Positions 17,401-22,724 of a stretch of DNA of 22,724 nucleotides are shown here, piece after piece. The stretch is taken from positions 1-22,724 of IMG/VR virus record IMGVR_UViG_3300020438_000299; one strand, written 5' to 3'. The translations under genes and the position numbers were made by a program. Each line of letters opens with the position of its first letter. The stretch's first letter is position 1. Under the pieces are notes generated by a model that worked only from the letters and a program-made list of their open reading frames with translations, searched no databases and was not told where the DNA came from. This stretch comes from a virus.

Positions 17401-18338
17401 TCGAAGGTATACAAACGATTATTAATTCTACTACGGTTTCTGTCAATGACAAAAACATTGTACTAGGTGACTCAGCCGCCGATTCATCTGCGCTACATGG
17501 AGCAGGAATTACGCTAGGCGGAACAAACATTGTAGACAAACCATCGTTTACATATTCTCATGCCGGCCAAAGGTTTGTATTTAATCGTAACATTCAGGCT
17601 GACAGCTTTTATGGTGATGTAACAGGCAATGTGACAGGTGATGTAGTTGGTAATCTTACTGGCAACGTAACTGGTCAAGTATCCGATATATCAAATCATA
17701 ATACTGATAGTCTTGCTGAAGGTTCTACAAATCTTTACTTTACAACTCAACGAGCAAGGAACTCAGTTTCAGTTGTCGATGCTGGCGGGGACGGAAGTTT
17801 AGTATACGATTCTGCGGCTGGTCAATTTACATACACCGGCCCTAGTCCTGCAGAAACAAGACAACATTTAAATGTGCTTGATGCTGGCGGAGACGGAAGT
17901 TTAACGTATGATAGCGCTCTAGGTAAATTTACATATACAGGTCCTTCACCTACAGAAGCACGTGCTCACTTTCAAGTTAATGACACCGGAGGAGATGGAT
18001 CACTTGCATATGACTCGGCAACTGGCACATTTACATATACTGGTCCATCTGAAGCTGAATTTTATCAACATATAAAAAATAATGCTGATAGCTTTGGAGA
18101 TCTTACTTTTGATTCTAACTATGGTACAAATGGCGGATTTGCTCTACATACAAGACATATATTAAGACATAGAGAAGTTTATGCAGATTCAATGGTTAAT
18201 AACCAAGAATATTTCTTAATGTATAGTGGTACAACTGGAGGAAATCTTGTGAAAGTTAGAGGCGATACTATGGCTTCAAAATTCGGTGGTGGCGGTGGTG
18301 GTGCCGGCGGAGGACTTTTAGGTTATATTAATATGTAA
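14409..18338 (+). CDS. Large repeat-built tail-fibre protein with Gly-rich C-terminus
   Basis: A 1309-residue protein built from many degenerate units of about 34 residues with core G-S-L-x-Y-D-S-A-T-G-x-F-x-Y-T-G-P-S-x-x-E-x-R. They fill about residues 75-640 and 820-955 and return as three tight copies at about 1122-1223. Spacers of the form E-G-S/P-x-N-L-Y-Y/F-T-x-x-R appear three times (for example EGSNLYYTDSRGR). The segment GNLQVEGIQTIINSTTVSVN with KNIVLGDSA (about 995-1025) is a domain I associate with marine phage fibres. The end, residues 1291-1309, is glycine-rich (GGGGGGAGGGLLGYINM), like tip-proximal adhesins. AAGGA at 14397-14401 is seven bases from the ATG. It probably recognises the host surface. 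Confidence 0.8.
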   Translation: MKVVVGQNTIVKKITVGTPLRVGSAANGSLTGLDDVNGSVNLAHDTILQYDSASGKFKHVSPAALASDGLTVAASGMGSLSESGGTLTYVGPSADSITTLFNATYDSNSFGTLTQTGGTTHLVGPTAAQIRGLFSGANSLNYNQATGEFSVTVPSTSAGFDSDLALKTTDDLAEGSNLYYTDSRGRAAITVSDAGGFGSLTYNSASGQIVYTGPSETETRSVLSVGDNLAYDSATGKITFTGNLGGDFGAGDAQAALTVSSTGDYGSLSYNSSTGLFTHVGVNDSDIRGAISAAGDLNYNQSTGIISFTEKTDAQIRALFNVSGDLGYDTATGVFSVDLGSVDVTDSAVTRALFSVTNDAGDYGSLAYDAGTGQFAFTKVTDSDIRGTLSAAGDLSYNQTTGQFSYNKRTDADIRSLFSGSNDVTYDPNTGVIDVNVGPHYGDSDARNVFSVNFVGDTAFDSSPYGGASYNASTGLLTISGTTDSNIRNSLTVQDSGGLGSLTYNTKQGRIVYTGPGVSDVSSLLSATTDSLSMGKLTLDSSKGQFTLKLEDDSVRALFSVVSDQEGGTNLTYNQETGVFTHSGPSTLDLRSQLSIVDAGGDGSFTYFESGGVFTYTGPSPAEVRAHFEGGLGIDYNEATGTFRLDSSANIVTGSIVTGQLTVTDSAVINRATISNRLLVDSISTIDPTSLLSIEGGEIALKADRILLDAPFLHSTDNRIIFSVDDSNPASVDRGGFVIGAGSATKFMLYLDSYEHFLVNTGLEVQGSLTGPTIDSINKRIDELPDSAQTKGILSAGPGLSYDNTNGIYRIISSGVTAGTYGDATNVSQLTIDSLGIITGAVDVPISTVNNFTYDSATGNLKITTATDSFNVGITLDPFTTNNLVEGPNNLYYTRARFDSALDDSTSETRIRQYFRTDLASDSSRQQVRKYINVGASLTYDSATGKLTTNQALDSNSNVRFNNIVQTGQLQGPAEFIIDPAAVGDNTGTVKILGNLQVEGIQTIINSTTVSVNDKNIVLGDSAADSSALHGAGITLGGTNIVDKPSFTYSHAGQRFVFNRNIQADSFYGDVTGNVTGDVVGNLTGNVTGQVSDISNHNTDSLAEGSTNLYFTTQRARNSVSVVDAGGDGSLVYDSAAGQFTYTGPSPAETRQHLNVLDAGGDGSLTYDSALGKFTYTGPSPTEARAHFQVNDTGGDGSLAYDSATGTFTYTGPSEAEFYQHIKNNADSFGDLTFDSNYGTNGGFALHTRHILRHREVYADSMVNNQEYFLMYSGTTGGNLVKVRGDTMASKFGGGGGGAGGGLLGYINM
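17772..18077 (+). repeat. Three tandem 102-bp units (34 residues each)
   Basis: Units start at 17772, 17874 and 17976. Each encodes V-x-D-x-G-G-D-G-S-L-x-Y-D-S-A-x-G-x-F-T-Y-T-G-P-S-x-x-E. They are far closer to one another than to the older, more diverged units upstream in the same gene. Confidence 0.85.
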
Positions 18339-18349
18339 TGTAATATTTG

Positions 18350-18357
18350 TATAAATA
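18350..18357 (+). promoter_or_regulatory. T4-type late promoter box TATAAATA
   Basis: A perfect late consensus lies in the 39-base gap between the fibre gene and the ATG at 18378, with 20 bases from box end to start codon. It probably drives the two small proteins and the very large downstream fibre gene. Confidence 0.8.
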
Positions 18358-18377
18358 AGGTAAAAGAAGTAGGAATT

Positions 18378-18716
18378 ATGGCAGCAACATTTTCAACCAG
18401 CTATGTCAAAAACGTAGGAAGCACAGAGGCTACTCTGTATACCGCTCCACCAGGGCTTACTGGTAGACACCTTGTTGTAAGCTTAGTTGCTACAAATATA
18501 TTTGGATCTGCAATACCTATAAGCGCAAAGTTGGTACAAGGATCTGACTCAGTTTATATTGCATATAATAAAAGAGTTTTAGCAAATGATACGATTGATT
18601 TGCTTATAAATAACTCAAAGATAATGATTCAAAATGGCGATGTAATAAAAGTTTCTGCGCCTGTTGATGATGCGTTCAGTATTATTATGACAGTAGTAGA
18701 GGAAGTTGAAACATGA
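18378..18716 (+). CDS. Small beta-rich virion protein, function unknown
   Basis: A 112-residue protein beginning MAATFSTSYVKNVGSTEATL. The Y-T-A-P-P-G-L-T-G-R-x-L-V-V segment, followed by strand-like stretches (PISAKLVQG, DVIKVSAPVDD, FSIIMTVVEEV), resembles small jelly-roll-like proteins in cyanophage structural clusters. The short leader after the late promoter contains GTAGGA just before the ATG. It ends in an ATGA overlap with the next gene, so the two are translationally coupled and probably made in similar amounts. It could be a fibre adaptor or decoration protein; the sequence does not decide. Confidence 0.7.
   Translation: MAATFSTSYVKNVGSTEATLYTAPPGLTGRHLVVSLVATNIFGSAIPISAKLVQGSDSVYIAYNKRVLANDTIDLLINNSKIMIQNGDVIKVSAPVDDAFSIIMTVVEEVET
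18605..18612 (+). promoter_or_regulatory. Candidate internal late promoter box TATAAATA
   Basis: A perfect octamer lies inside the small virion gene, about 100 bases before the next start at 18713. It could boost the downstream genes, but the sequence is simply the codons for L-I-N-N and the distance is longer than at the other boxes, so chance is a real alternative. Confidence 0.3.
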
Positions 18717-19015
18717 GTTACGGTCACGATAATGAAGGCGGCATATATACCGGTACTTCTTATTCTGATAAAACCTTTTATGGTTTTAGATTGGATAGCA
18801 TCGGAGATTTAACTTGTACGATTATTCGTTCAGATGACAGCGACGTTGTTGAGCTGCCATCAAAAGTTTCAGCCTCATACTTTGATTCTAACGTGGATTC
18901 TTTAGGAGTAACATTTGCTGATCCTGACGAGTATAGAGCACACTTTTGGTCAATGGACGCAATAACATTTAGATTTAATCAAAATAACGGCCACCTTGAA
19001 ATGGTTGTATACTAA
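18713..19015 (+). CDS. Small virion-cluster protein, function unknown
   Basis: A 100-residue protein beginning MSYGHDNEGGIYTGTSYSDK, rich in Asp, Ser and aromatic residues. It shows alternating strands (FYGFRLDSIGDLTCTIIRSD, then ITFRF and HLEMVVY at the C-terminus). It has no cysteine pair, membrane segment or recognisable active site. It overlaps the preceding gene by four bases (ATGA) and has GAGGAAG about nine bases before its ATG. It sits directly in front of the giant fibre gene, so a role in fibre attachment or assembly is possible but not shown. Confidence 0.65.
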   Translation: MSYGHDNEGGIYTGTSYSDKTFYGFRLDSIGDLTCTIIRSDDSDVVELPSKVSASYFDSNVDSLGVTFADPDEYRAHFWSMDAITFRFNQNNGHLEMVVY

Positions 19016-19035
19016 TGATTCGGAGTAAATAATCG

Positions 19036-22000
19036 ATGGCAACAGTAATAGATCTCGGTAAATTAAGATTTGAGTATCGTGGCGAGTGGACGAATGCTAC
19101 TACGTACGAGGCTAATGACGTTGTCAAGTATGGCGGCAATCTTTACGTTTACAAATATGGTTTAAAAACTTCAGGCAACATTCCACAAACGGCTTCCTTG
19201 TATTGGGACCTGATGGTAGAAGGCTTTAAGTTTGAAGGTGCGTATGACTCTGACACAACATATAATGTTGGCGACGGATTCTCATATGGTGGTATTGTTT
19301 ATATCACAACAGCCAATAGTATAAGCGGAACACGTCCACCAAATGCTGGATATTCTACGTTTACAGATGGTCTTCAATACGAAGGCGAATGGAGTAATTC
19401 AACTCAATACCAAAAGTCAGATATTGTTAAGTATGGCCCAAAGTCATATATTGCTTCTGCTGATCCTGCAATTGGCGCGAATCCGTTAACAGCATCATGG
19501 CAAATATTTTCTGATGGTATATCTTTCGATAGCGCATATGATAGTACTGTTACATATAAGCCAGGTCAGGTTGCAAAATGGGGCAATAATTCTTATATCG
19601 CAAATCAAGATGTAGGTGCCGGAGATTCTCCAAATGTAGCTGGGAACTGGACTCAAATTATTGAAGGACAAAGTTGGAAAGATTCATATAATAGTTTAAC
19701 AAAATATTATGAACATGATATTGTAACCTTTGCGACACGTACATACAAATCTAAGCGTGATAACTTATTAAATGTTAGACCAGATACTAATACTGCTCTG
19801 TGGCAACTTATAGGTACTGGACTTAAGGCTGAAGGTATTTGGTCAGGCAGTACAGTATATTATGTGGATCAATTAACAACATATGGTAATACGACATATA
19901 GAGCTAAAGCTGAAACAATTAACCAAGTTCCAGATGTGACACCAGCTGTATGGGAAGAAATTGCTTCAGGTGTTGATACAAGAGGAAGCTGGGGTGGAGG
20001 AACACTATATTATAAAGGTGATATTATCGTTAACGGTAATAAATCTTATATAAAAAATGCTTCATCGCACACTTCTAATACAACCTTTGATTCAGATAAT
20101 TCTAATTGGACAACTTTAACCGACGGCGTTAGATACAGAGCTGGCGGATACGATAGTTCTGCTAGTTATTTAATTAATGACATCGTACAATATAGTACAA
20201 GCTCTTATATAGCTTTAGAGAATTTTAACGCTTCTGGAAACTTTGGTAGTGAACTGACCGCAGGCAAATGGGAATTACTCGCTGCTGGTGGCGGTTCGGT
20301 TCTTCCTTCTCTTGCGGTAAGCGATAAAGGTAAATTTTTAGGATCTACAGATGGCGTTGCTTATAGCTGGCAATATCCTGGCAAAGCTGATAAAGTTTAC
20401 TATGTTGCTGAAAACGGTAACGCAGATTCTGATTTGGGTCAAACGGTCGATACAGCTTGGGGATCTTTAAAATTCGCATTAGAAAATGTGACTGGTCCAG
20501 CTACTATCTTTATTAAAGACGGTAAATATCGCGAAAACCTACCTATGACGATTCCTGCTAACATTACGCTTAAGGGTGATGGTCAAAGGAACACTGAAAT
20601 TCATCCAGCTGCTGGCGACTCGCAAGAAACTATGTTCTTTGTAAATAGTGGAGTTCTTGTTGAAGAACTTAAATTTACAGGACTTACTGGGTTTGCGCTA
20701 GATGGATCTAATCCTCATGATATTGAAGACGCTACAATTGGTGGAGTTTACTTTAGACTTGACCCAACTGCAGTTATTCTAAAATCTCCATATATTAAAG
20801 AATCAACAGCATTCTCAACCGGTGGCGTTGGAGCTGTTATTGACGGAGGGCTTAACAGTAATCCAGCAAACCAAGGTTCTATGGTTTTCCACACATTTAC
20901 GCAAGTTCATAACGGTGGTGCTGGTTTCCATGTTCGCAAAAACGGTAAATCAGAAATCGTTTCTTGCTTTACATATTATTGTGATTTTGGCCTTGTAACA
21001 TCTAGCGGTGGTAAGATTAGAGCTCTTAACTGTAATAACTCTTATGGTACTTACGGCGCGGTTGCTGAAGGATTTGATTCCAACGAAGTTGCAATTACAG
21101 GTAAAATTAGAGGTACTTCACTTCATTACGACGGTAATACAATAACTGGTGGTACTGAATTCTCTGTAGGATCGAAGATTGTTGGTGAAGCAAGCAATGA
21201 AAAAATAGATAGAGCGACTCGTGCTGCTAACGTTTCCTTCCATTCTCCCAATCACGGTTTAACAACTGGCCAAAAAATATCTATTACAGGTATGACACCT
21301 TCAACGTGGGCGTCATTGTTCACGGCTGATAGTTATTGGGTTTCAGCTACAGACTCTTCTAACTTTGTACCGTACATTGACTCGGCAAGATCTACAGGTA
21401 TTGATACGCAAAATGCTGGCGGTAGAAACACTGTTAGTACAACAATTACAGATATTGCTCGTCAAAACCCAGTAAGATTAACTGTTACGACTGCGGCAAA
21501 CGCTGATTCATATGCTCCTCACTATATACAAAGTGTTGGTGGTATGACTCAAATGAATAACCGCTGGGTCACGTTTGATAGTGGAGCTGCTACATCTGCA
21601 TCTACTCTTTTTGCAAGAGAAGGTGAAAACGTTAAGATTCAAGTTAAAAACGCTGGTAGCCAAACAGAATTGGCTGGTACGACTGGAGGGTCGACCCTGA
21701 CATTTGGTTCTGCTAACCCAGCAATTACTCTTTATAGAGGTTCAAGATATAGATTTATTGGTGACTCGGCAAGCGCCGTAACAAAATCAGTTGCCGGTGG
21801 ACGTTTCTATCTTTCTACTTCTACTAGCTGGGATTCAAGTAACTTTACAGATGAATACACAACTGGAATCCTAAATAGTAGAAACAATCTTGATGGTGAT
21901 TCAACTCTTGATAGTACAGTAGACGGACTACTCTTTGAAGTTGGACCTACAACTCCAGCAACGTTGTATTATAACTTTGACAGTGCTACTTCTGCTTCTC

Positions 22001-22724
22001 AAATGAGAGGGCAAATTAACATTGTTAATCCTCCGTTCATTGATGCTCAATCATATAGCGTTTATACTTCTGGTGGTCAAGCTAGACTGATGGATTCAGG
22101 CGACTACTTCGACTCTGCTCATTGGAACGCTGAAGCTCCTACGGCTGACGTTATTAATACGCAACCTACTGAAGATAAAATCTATGTAGAAAATATTACT
22201 TTCCCAGGATTTGCCGGCGGTGAACTTATTAGTCAAGGCGCAGTAAATGCAAGCCTTGTTAACTCAAACTTTTATCGAGGCCAATATGGCTATATTGTGT
22301 CAATTGATACTTTAACTGGACAGCCAAAACCTGGTCAATCTATATCGTTTACGGGTGATGCTGATAGTGCGGGATACGCAAGAGCATATGTTGTTTCTAG
22401 CGTAACTGGATATGATTCAAGCACAGGGCAAGCGACATTAACATTATCGCAGCAAAAGCTTGAAACAAATGCTTCAGTTGATGATACTAACGTAACAGTT
22501 AGAACTAATTATTCTCAGGTAAGACTTACAGGTCACGACTTCTTGAGTGTTGGTACTGGTGGAGTGACCACAACCAATTATCCTGGAACTCCAACGCAAG
22601 CTGCTTCTCAAGGAAACGAAGTTATTGAGACTGCCCCTGGTCGAGTTTACTTTATCTCGACTGACCAAGATGGTAACTTTAGAGTTGGTAACTACTTTAG
22701 AATTGACCAGGCTACTGGACGAGC
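19036..22724 (+). CDS. Giant modular fibre/adhesin protein, 3' end missing
   Basis: The frame opens at ATG 19036 (MATVIDLGKLRFEYRGEW) and stays open through the window end: 1229 codons visible. GGAG at 19022-19025 is ten bases upstream. Residues 12 to about 418 hold eight modules of about 50 residues. From about residue 454 the style changes to a pectin-lyase-like beta helix (KVYYVAENGNADSDLGQTVD, then GPATIFIKDGKYREN and ITLKGDGQR). A segment near 897 (ITLYRGSRYRFIGDSA) resembles the YRG-x-x-Y-x-F cupredoxin-like motif of marine phage proteins. Near 1203 the motif GRVYFISTDQDGNFRVGNYF is one I know from giant structural proteins of marine T4-like phages. It is most likely a long tail or baseplate fibre that contacts surface glycans. 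Confidence 0.8.
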   Translation, partial: MATVIDLGKLRFEYRGEWTNATTYEANDVVKYGGNLYVYKYGLKTSGNIPQTASLYWDLMVEGFKFEGAYDSDTTYNVGDGFSYGGIVYITTANSISGTRPPNAGYSTFTDGLQYEGEWSNSTQYQKSDIVKYGPKSYIASADPAIGANPLTASWQIFSDGISFDSAYDSTVTYKPGQVAKWGNNSYIANQDVGAGDSPNVAGNWTQIIEGQSWKDSYNSLTKYYEHDIVTFATRTYKSKRDNLLNVRPDTNTALWQLIGTGLKAEGIWSGSTVYYVDQLTTYGNTTYRAKAETINQVPDVTPAVWEEIASGVDTRGSWGGGTLYYKGDIIVNGNKSYIKNASSHTSNTTFDSDNSNWTTLTDGVRYRAGGYDSSASYLINDIVQYSTSSYIALENFNASGNFGSELTAGKWELLAAGGGSVLPSLAVSDKGKFLGSTDGVAYSWQYPGKADKVYYVAENGNADSDLGQTVDTAWGSLKFALENVTGPATIFIKDGKYRENLPMTIPANITLKGDGQRNTEIHPAAGDSQETMFFVNSGVLVEELKFTGLTGFALDGSNPHDIEDATIGGVYFRLDPTAVILKSPYIKESTAFSTGGVGAVIDGGLNSNPANQGSMVFHTFTQVHNGGAGFHVRKNGKSEIVSCFTYYCDFGLVTSSGGKIRALNCNNSYGTYGAVAEGFDSNEVAITGKIRGTSLHYDGNTITGGTEFSVGSKIVGEASNEKIDRATRAANVSFHSPNHGLTTGQKISITGMTPSTWASLFTADSYWVSATDSSNFVPYIDSARSTGIDTQNAGGRNTVSTTITDIARQNPVRLTVTTAANADSYAPHYIQSVGGMTQMNNRWVTFDSGAATSASTLFAREGENVKIQVKNAGSQTELAGTTGGSTLTFGSANPAITLYRGSRYRFIGDSASAVTKSVAGGRFYLSTSTSWDSSNFTDEYTTGILNSRNNLDGDSTLDSTVDGLLFEVGPTTPATLYYNFDSATSASQMRGQINIVNPPFIDAQSYSVYTSGGQARLMDSGDYFDSAHWNAEAPTADVINTQPTEDKIYVENITFPGFAGGELISQGAVNASLVNSNFYRGQYGYIVSIDTLTGQPKPGQSISFTGDADSAGYARAYVVSSVTGYDSSTGQATLTLSQQKLETNASVDDTNVTVRTNYSQVRLTGHDFLSVGTGGVTTTNYPGTPTQAASQGNEVIETAPGRVYFISTDQDGNFRVGNYFRIDQATGR
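19069..20288 (+). repeat. Eight tandem modules of about 50 residues, carbohydrate-binding-like
   Basis: Each module follows G-x-W/Y-x-x-x-T-x-Y-x-x-x-D-I/V-V-x-Y/W-x-x-x-x-Y-I/x-A, then a Pro-containing loop and W-x-x-x-x-x-G. The aromatic pattern recalls CBM5/12 chitin-binding-like modules. Modules 2 and 7 are the most altered. Protein similarity is clear, while the DNA has diverged. Confidence 0.75.

Noticed and set aside
19015-19032. Tiny five-codon frame M-I-R-S-K between two genes, starting on the previous stop
   Set aside because: It is too short to judge. It could be a coupling leader, but nothing beyond the TAATG overlap supports it.

Overview
The window reads as the late structural region of a marine T4-like myovirus, the type that infects cyanobacteria or other marine bacteria. 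The best anchor is the protein at 2470-3846, which I recognise as the baseplate wedge subunit gp8. Its first and last 30 or so residues track T4 gp8, including an ending of the form Y-x-x-N-R-x-x-I...D-x-x-Q-T-E-D/E-I. Further support comes from perfect T4-type late promoter boxes (TATAAATA) just upstream of several genes, from the DUF4815-type giant structural protein, and from very large repeat-built fibre proteins of the marine phage type. Every gene I accept is on the + strand, genes are tightly packed, and no gap is long enough to need separate comment. I saw no tRNA, CRISPR array, insertion sequence or terminator hairpin. The host cannot be named from this window: no photosynthesis or other host-marker gene is present.

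Layout. (1) 1-1446: a subtilisin-like S8 peptidase, cut at its 5' end by the window edge. (2) 1442-10706: a late promoter, then a tail-fibre-like protein, gp8, a 1742-residue DUF4815-type structural protein, two small proteins and a 334-residue virion-type protein. (3) 10720-14028: an accessory block made of a protein with a 26-residue tandem coiled-coil repeat, a glycosyltransferase-like protein, a SAM-methyltransferase-like protein and a second glycosyltransferase-like protein. These last four overlap each other, unlike most of the surrounding structural genes. (4) 14004-18338: a second late promoter inside the end of the last glycosyltransferase gene, a small beta-sandwich-like protein and a 1309-residue repeat-rich fibre protein with a glycine-rich C-terminus. 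(5) 18350-22724: a third late promoter, two small proteins and a very large fibre or adhesin protein that runs off the window. That last protein has eight N-terminal modules of about 50 residues, then beta-helix-like sequence.

How the parts fit together. gp8, and probably the DUF4815 protein, belong to the baseplate. The fibre proteins would project from it to contact the host. The peptidase and the glycosyltransferase-methyltransferase-glycosyltransferase block are the non-canonical additions. I infer, without proof, that the peptidase helps penetrate or remodel the host surface or mature a virion protein, and that the sugar/methyl block decorates either a virion protein, perhaps the neighbouring coiled-coil protein, or a cell-surface glycan. 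The most original parts of the window are this block, the 26-residue repeat protein beside it, and the late promoter buried in coding sequence at its end.
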